A stretch of DNA of 8,637 nucleotides from an uncultured Christensenellaceae bacterium (lineage in GTDB: Bacteria; Bacillota; Clostridia; Christensenellales; UBA3700). Positions 1-5,918 of this stretch are shown piece after piece. Location: positions 1 through 8,637 of the forward strand of contig CABKMX010000032.1 in NCBI GenBank assembly GCA_902373595.1. The letters run 5' to 3'. The position numbers and the translations under genes are program-made. Numbering within the stretch: position 1 is the first letter of the stretch; each line of letters begins with the position of its first letter. The notes beneath the pieces are model-generated. The model made no database searches, was not told where the DNA came from, and saw only the letters and a program-made list of their open reading frames with translations.

Positions 1-197
<197 letters not shown>

Positions 198-214
198 ACA
201 TCGATTTGACAAAC

Positions 215-241
215 ACCGCGTCCTTCGGGGCGCGGTTTTTT
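215..241 (+). terminator. Intrinsic terminator after eno
   Basis: ACCGCGTCC (215-223) pairs with GGGCGCGGT (228-236), with one T-G wobble, around a TTCG tetraloop closed by C-G. A run of six T (236-241) follows. The C(UUCG)G loop and U-tract make this a textbook factor-independent terminator. It separates enolase from the GH27 unit downstream. Confidence 0.95.
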
Positions 242-252
242 GTCGCCGAATG

Positions 253-281
253 TTGACCTTTGGGCGGATATATTGTACAAT
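253..281 (+). promoter_or_regulatory. Sigma-A type promoter of the GH27 gene
   Basis: TTGACC (253-258, 5 of 6 matches to the -35 consensus) and TACAAT (276-281, 5 of 6 to the -10) are separated by exactly 17 bp. Transcription should start near 288, leaving a leader of about 20 nt. That leader holds a GGGAGGA Shine-Dalgarno (298-304) five bases before the ATG at 310. No operator-like dyad or riboswitch fits in so short a leader, so any sugar control would have to act at or upstream of the promoter. Confidence 0.85.
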
Positions 282-309
282 AAAACTATAACAACTCGGG
301 AGGACAACT

Positions 310-1941
310 ATGAAACGCAACGGCATGTGCCCGATATGCTATCTCAAAAAGCTGTTCACGCGCCCGTCGCGCGTCAGCGATCTCTATTCCAACGTCGAAT
401 ATAAGGGCGGCGACGCGCTCACTCCGCCTATGGGGTGGTCGAGCTGGAACACATTCAAAAACACCATCGACGAAGATTTAATATATGAGACTGCGGTCGC
501 GATGAAGGAGAAGGGCTTGCTCGACGCGGGATACGACCGCATCAACATCGACGACAATTGGCACTCGTCGCTCAGGGACGAAAACGGCGAGGTTCAACAC
601 GATTTGACCAAGTTTGCGCACGGCATGAAGGCGCTTGTCGCCAAAATCAATGCGCTCGGGCTCAAAGCCGGTATATATTCGTCCAACGGCACACTGACCT
701 GCGAGGATCTGCCGGCTGGCTACGGCAACGAATACAAGGACGCGCTGACGTTCGCGCGGTGGGGGTTCGAGTATCTCAAATACGACTTTTGCCACAACGT
801 CCCCATCCCCAAATACGCGCCGCTCGTCTACGGCGTCGAGGTGGTCAAGAGAGGGGAGCGCAATGGCAAGTTTTATCCCTGCACGGACGGCAAGGTCAGC
901 GGGCTTGCCAAGTTCATGCCCGATAAAAAGGTGGGGTGCGGCTATCACGTCAGCGGGCTTGACGCCTGCCGCGGTGCGCTCGAGTTCAACAACATATATG
1001 CCGAAGAGGACGGCGAGTATGTTTTGACCGTTTGCGTTCGCAAAAAGGGACTTTACGAAAAGGCGTTGATGGTTCAGGTCAACGGCGAAAAGGACTATAT
1101 GGCGGAAATTCCGCCGCAGAAATTTTGGAACATCACCGCGCGCTTCCAATTGGTCGTCGCGCTGCGCAAGGGCGTCAACGTCGTCAAGATGTTCAACCCG
1201 ATATCGACGCGCGCGGACAGCGCGATGCTGCAATACCGCAAGATGGGCGCGGCGCTCGAGGCGGCGGCAAAGAAGGTGTCCGAAGAGACGGGACAGCCGC
1301 TCAAACCGATTACGTTCTCGATATGTGAATGGGGACTCAATCAGCCGTACAAGTGGGGCGCGAGCGCAGGCAATCTGTGGCGTACCACGCCCGACATCAA
1401 TCCCAATTGGCGTTGGATCAAGCTCATCTACGAGCACAACGTCAAGCTGTGGAAGTACGCGTCGCCCGGGCATTGGAACGATCCCGATATGCTCGAGGTC
1501 GGCAACGGCGGCTTGACGCTCGAGCGCAACAAGTCGCACTTTGCGCTGTGGTGTATGATGGCGGCGCCGCTCGTGCTCGGCAACGATTTGAGGACCATCA
1601 CCGACGACGTGCTCAAGATTGTCACGCAAAAGGACCTGATTGCAATCGATCAAGATCCGCTCGGCAGGCAGGCGAAGCGCATCAAGCGCGGCGCGAGGCT
1701 GGATATCTTGGTCAGACCGCTGACGGGCGGCAGGGCGGCGGTATGTTTCTTCAACCGCGGCACCGTTCTGGGCGCGTCGGGCAAGCTCGACCTGAAAACG
1801 CTCGCGAGCGACGAATACGTTGCGCTGCCTTCAAAGGAGAAATATTCGTTCCGCGAAGTTTGGTCGGGCGAGAGCGGCGAAGGCTCGGCAATTGCCTGTA
1901 AACTCAAACCGGACGAAAGCAAAGTCTTCATCATAGAATGA
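310..1941 (+). CDS. GH27 alpha-galactosidase-type glycoside hydrolase with inserted CBM-like domain
   Basis: A 543-residue retaining glycosidase of family GH27, predicted to release terminal alpha-galactose (or a related sugar) from oligosaccharides such as melibiose or raffinose. The barrel starts at residues 37-49 (LTPPMGWSSWNTF). INIDDNW (78-84) is a substrate-binding strand, YLKYDFC places the nucleophile at Asp159, CEWG is at 339-342, WRTTPDI places the acid/base at Asp362, and GHWNDPDML is at 387-395. A beta-sandwich C-terminal domain follows from about 455. The barrel is interrupted at about 165-305 by a segment reading like a CBM6/35 module (GEYVLTVCV, VQVNGE, KGVNVVKMFN). There is no signal peptide, so it acts in the cytoplasm on imported substrate. 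The N-terminus carries an odd CPIC motif (7-10). GH27 also contains alpha-N-acetylgalactosaminidases, beta-L-arabinopyranosidases and isomalto-dextranases, so family is certain and substrate is not. It has its own promoter and terminator. Confidence 0.93.
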   Translation: MKRNGMCPICYLKKLFTRPSRVSDLYSNVEYKGGDALTPPMGWSSWNTFKNTIDEDLIYETAVAMKEKGLLDAGYDRINIDDNWHSSLRDENGEVQHDLTKFAHGMKALVAKINALGLKAGIYSSNGTLTCEDLPAGYGNEYKDALTFARWGFEYLKYDFCHNVPIPKYAPLVYGVEVVKRGERNGKFYPCTDGKVSGLAKFMPDKKVGCGYHVSGLDACRGALEFNNIYAEEDGEYVLTVCVRKKGLYEKALMVQVNGEKDYMAEIPPQKFWNITARFQLVVALRKGVNVVKMFNPISTRADSAMLQYRKMGAALEAAAKKVSEETGQPLKPITFSICEWGLNQPYKWGASAGNLWRTTPDINPNWRWIKLIYEHNVKLWKYASPGHWNDPDMLEVGNGGLTLERNKSHFALWCMMAAPLVLGNDLRTITDDVLKIVTQKDLIAIDQDPLGRQAKRIKRGARLDILVRPLTGGRAAVCFFNRGTVLGASGKLDLKTLASDEYVALPSKEKYSFREVWSGESGEGSAIACKLKPDESKVFIIE

Positions 1942-1944
1942 TTT

Positions 1945-1973
1945 TTCGGCGGCTTTTGCCGCCGAATTTTTTT
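1945..1973 (+). terminator. Intrinsic terminator after the GH27 gene
   Basis: A perfect 9-bp stem, TTCGGCGGC (1945-1953) with GCCGCCGAA (1958-1966), has a TTTT loop and seven T (1967-1973). It starts 3 nt after the TGA. The minus-strand exit is not T-rich, so it works for the + strand only. It stands opposite the terminator of the convergent small gene at 2000-2034. Confidence 0.95.
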
Positions 1974-1999
1974 GCATATGTATTGAGTTTTCGCTTTGG

Positions 2000-2034
2000 A
2001 AAAGAAAAGGCGCCCCGATTTTCGGGACGCCTTT
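2000..2034 (-). terminator. Intrinsic terminator of the small minus-strand gene
   Basis: Read on the - strand, AAAGGCG (2034-2028) pairs with CGCCTTT (2012-2006) and TCCCGA-type bases pair internally (2026-2022 with 2018-2014), with a single mismatch (2027/2013). The stem runs straight into TTTTCTTTT. It begins only 5 nt after the TAA of the 36-residue gene. The + strand exit has just three T, so the signal serves the - strand and supports the small gene being real. Confidence 0.85.
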
Positions 2035-2039
2035 GCGAC

Positions 2040-2150
2040 TTAGTCGCAGTTCTTTGTTCCGCCGCAATTCTTGCCGCACGCCTTGTCGGCGGTCTTTTTG
2101 GCGGTATCCTTGCGGGCAGACTGCTTTTGACGATCCATCTGCTTTGCCAT
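2040..2150 (-). CDS. 36-residue Lys/Ala-rich protein with three C-terminal cysteines, unknown function
   Basis: A short gene read from ATG (2150-2148) to TAA (2042-2040). I do not recognise the product. The first 23 residues are highly charged and helix-friendly (MAKQMDRQKQSARKD, then Ala/Lys/Thr). The last 12 contain Cys25, Cys29 and Cys35 with glycines (CGKNCGGTKNC), which could bind a metal or form a disulfide. Net charge is about +6 (8 Lys, 2 Arg, 4 Asp). There is no signal peptide or membrane segment. Three things argue that it is expressed: a near-perfect ribosome site (AAAGGAGGTG, six bases before ATG), a dedicated terminator just after the stop, and a clear reading frame between two larger genes. 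A possible -10 (TATAGT, 2177-2172) lies upstream without a convincing -35. It is divergent from the flippase and convergent with the GH27 gene. Sporulation, metal handling or peptide-precursor roles are all unproven. Confidence 0.8.
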   Translation of the reverse strand: MAKQMDRQKQSARKDTAKKTADKACGKNCGGTKNCD

Positions 2151-2154
2151 GTTG

Positions 2155-2164
2155 CACCTCCTTT
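2155..2164 (-). promoter_or_regulatory. Near-perfect Shine-Dalgarno site of the 36-residue gene
   Basis: On the - strand the bases read AAAGGAGGTG, matching the anti-SD end of 16S rRNA over its full core. GGAGG sits six bases from the ATG. It is the main evidence for translation of a reading frame otherwise too short to trust. Confidence 0.88.
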
Positions 2165-2336
2165 GGGTTTGACTATATTGTTGGCAATCGCGAAGTTTTT
2201 ATCCAAGGCGGCGATGCGGCGATGAAAATTCGCATAGGGGAAAGCCGAGAGCAGCCGAACAAAGGAAAAACATTTATGTTCACGGGATGTTCGGCGCCGG
2301 GAAGGCAACGCCGCCGATTTGCGTCCGTGGAGCGCC

Positions 2337-2342
2337 TATAAT
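2337..2342 (+). promoter_or_regulatory. Probable -10 element upstream of the flippase
   Basis: A consensus TATAAT lies 40 bp before the chosen flippase start. At 17-bp spacing the -35 position (about 2314-2319) reads CCGATT, a poor match, so either an activator helps or the site is weak. A start near 2349 would give a leader of about 34 nt containing the GGAGGTG site. Apart from the small gene's signals, the rest of 2165-2336 holds nothing I can identify. Confidence 0.5.
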
Positions 2343-2372
2343 AATGCGCCTTGCACACATACTATCTCGGAC

Positions 2373-2379
2373 GGAGGTG
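2373..2379 (+). promoter_or_regulatory. Shine-Dalgarno site that fixes the flippase start
   Basis: GGAGGTG lies with its GGAGG core five bases before the ATG at 2383. Upstream in-frame ATGs at 2287 and 2344 have no comparable site and fall before or right on the probable transcription start. This site therefore decides the start codon. Confidence 0.85.
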
Positions 2380-2382
2380 AAG

Positions 2383-3969
2383 ATGGCGGAAGTGCACGCA
2401 CGGCGTTTCGGACAGAGCGGCTCTCTTGCGGCGTCGACTGCGGTGTTGGCGGCGGCGTCGATTGCCGGCAAGATTGTCGGAGCAATCTATCGCGTCCCGT
2501 TGACCAATGTGCTCGGCGCGGAGGGAATGGGGCTTTACCAGACATTTTTCCCCGTCTATGCACTGTTTGTAACATTGACGTCGGGAGCGTTGCCGACAAT
2601 CACCGCCCGAGCTTTTGCGGCGGCAAAGGCGCGCGGTGAGGACGGCGCAAACGTGTATGCGGCGGCGCGGAGAATGAGCTTTGCGCTGGCGGCGGCAGGG
2701 ATGGCGCTGTTTGCGGCGGCGATATTTCCGGTCGCAAAACTGCAAAGCGCAGGCGAATTCGCAATCGGCTATGCATTGCTTTTGCCTGCGGTCGGAGCGG
2801 TCGCCCTCTCCGCGCTCTATCGCGGCATATTCCTTGCGGACGGAGGTTCGTCCGTATGCGCGCTGACGCAGACCGCTGAACAGGCAATCAAGCTGATTTT
2901 CGGCTTGGCGTGCGCGTACTTCGCCGCGAGAAGAGGAGTGGAATATGCAGTGTACGGAGCGCTCGCGGCGGTGACAATCTCGGAGTTTGCAGGAGCGCTG
3001 ACGTTGAGGTCGGCGTTTTGGAGAAGATATAAATTTTTAGGAACCCGTGTCGATAAAACGCTATCTAAAGAGATGTTTGCAGCGATGCTTCCGTTGATGG
3101 CATCCGCGCTTGTGCTGCCTCTCTGCGCCTTTGTCGACAGCTTTGCGATTGTCGGGCTGTTGAGGTTGGACGGAGTTGTCGAAGACGTCGCGAGGGCGCA
3201 ATACGGTTTGCTCACCGGGGCGGTCGGTACGCTGGTCAATATGCCGATTGTCGTCGCGTTTTCCGCCTCCGCCGCCGCGCTCCCGAAGTTCACTTCCGAG
3301 TATGTCAGAGGCGGTGCGAATGCCGCTCACGCAAAGACCAGCACCGCGGTCGGATGGGGAGTGATGTTTGCGGTGCCGTGCGCAATCGCGTTTGCGATTT
3401 TTCCGAGAGAGCTGCTCGCCGTGCTCTATCCCACATTGAGCGGCGCGGAGCTTGCGGTGGCGGCGCGGCTGTTGCAATGGCAGGCTGCCGGGATTGTTCC
3501 CGTCGTCGTAATGCAACTACTTTGCTCGTCGTTGCAGGCGATGGACGGCGGCGGCAAAGTGATGCGCATCATGCTGGTCGCCGCGATTGTCAAGCAGGCG
3601 CTTCAGGCGGTATTGATACCGCGAGTGGGCGTTGTCGGCGCGCCGGTCGCTCAATGCGCGATGTATTTCGTTGCGGCGACGGCGGCGGCGTTTGTTTATC
3701 GCAAACGGACGGGAAGCGCGTTTATCGCACGCAAAACGTTTGCCAAGACAGCCCTTGCGGGTGTTATAATGGTAATTGCGGAAAAGGCGGTTACCCTCGC
3801 CGATATTTCGCCGTGGGCAAAGCTCGCGGCAGCGGCGGTGACGGCGATTGCGGCTTACAGCGGCGTTTTGCTCGCTGTCGGCGCGCTGAAGCCGAGGTTC
3901 CGCAGGGAGAACAATACGAATGAAGAGACGCGACAACATTGCCGAGACGCTCGGCACATTGACGATTGA
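2383..3969 (+). CDS. MOP-superfamily polysaccharide/lipid flippase (SpoVB/YabM-like)
   Basis: A 528-residue integral membrane protein of the MVF/PST branch of the MOP superfamily (SpoVB, YabM, MurJ relatives), expected to flip lipid-linked glycans or cell wall precursors across the cytoplasmic membrane. The N-terminus has the family signature: a first hydrophobic segment, KIVGAIYRVPLTNVLGAEGMGLYQ (about residues 30-53), then alternating hydrophobic stretches at roughly 100-116, 127-146, 168-182, 186-206, 232-260, 276-298, 322-340, 367-383, 396-412, 418-438, 452-468 and 478-500, close to the family's 12-14 helices. Mature length matches the family. It is followed by mazG, the order of yabM and yabN in Bacillus subtilis, so it is probably the YabM/SpoVB-type homologue. 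Its last 16 codons overlap mazG, giving a hydrophilic tail (ENNTNEETRQ...) unlike the rest. The exact substrate cannot be read from sequence. Confidence 0.9.
   Translation: MAEVHARRFGQSGSLAASTAVLAAASIAGKIVGAIYRVPLTNVLGAEGMGLYQTFFPVYALFVTLTSGALPTITARAFAAAKARGEDGANVYAAARRMSFALAAAGMALFAAAIFPVAKLQSAGEFAIGYALLLPAVGAVALSALYRGIFLADGGSSVCALTQTAEQAIKLIFGLACAYFAARRGVEYAVYGALAAVTISEFAGALTLRSAFWRRYKFLGTRVDKTLSKEMFAAMLPLMASALVLPLCAFVDSFAIVGLLRLDGVVEDVARAQYGLLTGAVGTLVNMPIVVAFSASAAALPKFTSEYVRGGANAAHAKTSTAVGWGVMFAVPCAIAFAIFPRELLAVLYPTLSGAELAVAARLLQWQAAGIVPVVVMQLLCSSLQAMDGGGKVMRIMLVAAIVKQALQAVLIPRVGVVGAPVAQCAMYFVAATAAAFVYRKRTGSAFIARKTFAKTALAGVIMVIAEKAVTLADISPWAKLAAAAVTAIAAYSGVLLAVGALKPRFRRENNTNEETRQHCRDARHIDD
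3740..3770 (+). promoter_or_regulatory. Candidate internal promoter inside the flippase, ahead of mazG
   Basis: TGTTATAAT (3762-3770) is a perfect extended -10, and TTGCCA (3740-3745, 5 of 6) lies 19 bp upstream of the hexamer. The stretch is AT-rich for this gene. It sits 150 nt before the mazG ATG and could uncouple mazG-dusB-murB from the flippase. It is only a sequence match inside coding DNA, so confidence is low. Confidence 0.35.
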
Positions 3970-4963
3970 GGCCGACGCTTTTGTCTCGGCGAAAGATTTT
4001 TGGTACGACACGCGGTCAGCGTTGGTGCTGACGCGCGTCAACGAAAGCGCGGTAAAAGAGACGGCGCAAAAGCTGTCGCGGCTGTTGGGTGAAGACGCGC
4101 CCGTGTTTTGCGACGGCGAAGAGAGGACGGCGGCGACAATTCGCGCGTGCGACGCGGCGCAAGTTCCGCCTCTGTCGTTCAAGGACAAGCGTCGCCACGA
4201 CTTTGCCGATCTTGTCAAAATCATGCGCAGACTTTGCGCGGACGACGGGTGCGAGTGGGACAAGGCGCAGACGCACGAGAGCATTCGTGCCAACGCCGTC
4301 GAAGAGGCGTACGAACTGGTTGAGGCAATCGACAACCGTGACATCGCCAATATGCGCGAGGAGTGCGGCGATGTGATGTTGCAGAGCGTGTTTCATTGCG
4401 AGATTGCGGAGAAGAACGGCGAGTTCGACCTGTCGGACGCATTGACCGAACTGTGCGAAAAATTAATCACTCGTCATCCGCACGTGTTCGGCGACGTCGT
4501 CGCGAACAATGCCGAAGAGAGTCTCGCGTCGTGGGAAGCGGCAAAGGCGAAAGAAAAGGGCGCATACCGAGCCTCGGACAAGATGAAAAGAGTCGCCAAG
4601 GCGTTGCCTGCGGTCGAGCGTGCGCTCAAGATACAAAAGGCAGCTGCAAAGGCCGGCTTCGATTTCGAGAGCGCGGAGGCGGCTGCGCAAAAGCTGCCCG
4701 AAGAGACGGCGGAATGTCTCGCCGCAAAGAGTGCGGACGAAAGAGAGTCGGAATGCGGCGACCTGCTGTTCGCCGCGGTCAATGTCGTCAGGTTGCTCAA
4801 GTGCGACCCCGAGATTGCGCTGTCGAGAGCGGTGCGTAAGTTCGAGAGACGATATGCCGCGCTTGAGGAGCTTGCTCGGCGACCGGTGAACGAGCTGTCG
4901 CCAAAGGAGGCGGACGAGCTTTGGGAAGAGGTGAAAAGACGTGAGTCCCGTCGAGATATTTGA
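3920..4963 (+). CDS. mazG: MazG nucleoside triphosphate pyrophosphohydrolase with atypical N-terminal extension
   Basis: MazG hydrolyses (d)NTPs to NMP and pyrophosphate, cleaning the nucleotide pool. This 347-residue protein carries both MazG halves. The first, about 93-195, has LVKIMRRL, GCEWDKAQTHESI and the metal site E128-E129-x-x-E132 with E148-x-x-D151, ending in RHPHVFGD. The second, about 222-343, has E261-E262-x-x-E265 with E278-x-x-D281 (GDLLFAAVN). Both sets of acidic ligands are complete. The roughly 85-residue N-terminus is not part of Escherichia coli MazG (263 residues). It resembles the end of the tetrapyrrole-methylase domain fused to MazG in YabN-type proteins (SALVLTRVN), but the SAM-binding front is missing. 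The start is the ATG at 3920 behind GGGAG, overlapping the flippase by 50 nt. It overlaps dusB by 23 nt, so translation is probably coupled. Confidence 0.95.
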   Translation: MKRRDNIAETLGTLTIEADAFVSAKDFWYDTRSALVLTRVNESAVKETAQKLSRLLGEDAPVFCDGEERTAATIRACDAAQVPPLSFKDKRRHDFADLVKIMRRLCADDGCEWDKAQTHESIRANAVEEAYELVEAIDNRDIANMREECGDVMLQSVFHCEIAEKNGEFDLSDALTELCEKLITRHPHVFGDVVANNAEESLASWEAAKAKEKGAYRASDKMKRVAKALPAVERALKIQKAAAKAGFDFESAEAAAQKLPEETAECLAAKSADERESECGDLLFAAVNVVRLLKCDPEIALSRAVRKFERRYAALEELARRPVNELSPKEADELWEEVKRRESRRDI

Positions 4964-5888
4964 TACGCCCAAGGCGGTGCTAGCGCCGATAGCCGGATTC
5001 AGCGACGTAGGCTTTCGCAGACTTTGCGCGCGTGCCGGAGCGGCGATTACCTACACAGAGATGATTTCGGCGAAGGGGTTGCTTTACGGCAGCGCAAAGA
5101 CGGAGGACCTGCTCCACACGACGGACGAGGAAAAGGTCAAGGCGGTGCAGATCTTCGGCAGAGAGCCCGAGATTATGCTGGCTGCGGCGCGCCATCCCGC
5201 GCTCGAAAAGTTCGACATCGTCGACGTCAATATGGGCTGTCCCGTCCCCAAAATCGTCGGCAACGGCGAGGGCAGCGCGTTGCTCAAAGAGCCGGAGCTG
5301 GCGGCAAAGATTGTGCGCACTCTCAAACTTTCGGGCAAGTTTGTGAGTGTCAAATTCAGGATAGGTTTTGAACAAAATTCTCGTACCGGTGTTGATTTCG
5401 CAAAGATTTTGCAAGATGCCGGAGCGGACGCTTTGACCGTTCACGGCAGGACGCGAGAGCAGTTTTATTCGGGGATTGCGGACAGGGAATATATCGCAGA
5501 GGTCGTTCGGGCGGTCGATATTCCCGTGCTTGCGAACGGCGACGTAGACAGCGCCGACGACTTCCGCGAGATGTTGAGAATCACCGGCGCGGCAGGCGTG
5601 ATGATCGCAAGGGGCGCGCTCGGGTGCCCGTGGCTGTTTGCGGACATCGCCGGCATTGAAAGGCCGTGGCGCACAAGGAGAGAGGCGGTCGACGAACACA
5701 TCGCGACGATGCTCGAATTTCACTCGCCTGTATATGTCGCCGCCAACATGAAGAAGCATTTGGCGTATTACGTCAAAGGGCTGACGGGCGGCAAGGCGTT
5801 CAAGCAGAGAGTGTTTGAGAGCGGCTCCGTCAAGGAATTGCAAGACGCCGTTCGAGAATGCGAATTGCTCGATATTCCAATCGCATAG
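4941..5888 (+). CDS. dusB: tRNA-dihydrouridine synthase (DusB-type)
   Basis: A 315-residue FMN enzyme that reduces specific uridines in tRNA to dihydrouridine with NAD(P)H. The TIM barrel opens with LAPIAGFSDVGFRRLC (14-29), followed by TEMISAKGLLYGS (39-51). The catalytic acid cysteine is Cys100 in VNMGCPVPKIV. Phosphate and FMN contacts are represented by VKFRIG (137-142), VHGRTREQFYSG (167-178), LANGDV (197-202) and MIARGALGCPWLF (221-233). The normal Gly of the GRG phosphate motif reads Ala223 here, a small oddity. A C-terminal helical tRNA-binding domain covers about 245-315. The start is GTG at 4941, chosen because AGAGGTG lies seven bases upstream and the protein then begins at the normal place. 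It overlaps mazG by 23 nt. Family is certain; assignment to the DusB subtype rests on its motif pattern. Confidence 0.94.
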   Translation: MSPVEIFDTPKAVLAPIAGFSDVGFRRLCARAGAAITYTEMISAKGLLYGSAKTEDLLHTTDEEKVKAVQIFGREPEIMLAAARHPALEKFDIVDVNMGCPVPKIVGNGEGSALLKEPELAAKIVRTLKLSGKFVSVKFRIGFEQNSRTGVDFAKILQDAGADALTVHGRTREQFYSGIADREYIAEVVRAVDIPVLANGDVDSADDFREMLRITGAAGVMIARGALGCPWLFADIAGIERPWRTRREAVDEHIATMLEFHSPVYVAANMKKHLAYYVKGLTGGKAFKQRVFESGSVKELQDAVRECELLDIPIA

Positions 5889-5918
5889 AGCGAGGAAGGC
5901 GGTCATATATTTGCGTGT

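Noticed and set aside
478..1653. A 391-codon - strand frame opposite the GH27 gene
   Set aside because: Same artefact of codon bias. It lies wholly inside a clear GH27 gene and shows no family features.
2211..2235. ATGCG...CGCAT inverted repeat between the small gene and the flippase
   Set aside because: Only five base pairs with a 12-nt loop and no T-tract; not distinguishable from chance.
2276..2341. A 21-codon + strand frame (ATG at 2276, after AAAGGAAAAA) as a leader peptide for the flippase
   Set aside because: Its stop overlaps the TATAAT at 2337, so it would lie upstream of the likely transcript. The ribosome site is weak and there is no attenuator-like hairpin after it.
2332..2350. 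GCGCC direct repeat flanking the flippase -10 as an operator
   Set aside because: A five-base GC repeat is expected often in DNA of this composition, and no further copies or symmetry support it.
2287..2382. N-terminal extension of the flippase from the ATG at 2287
   Set aside because: The extension is hydrophilic and unlike the family, no ribosome site precedes 2287 or 2344, and the GGAGGTG at 2373 points to 2383.
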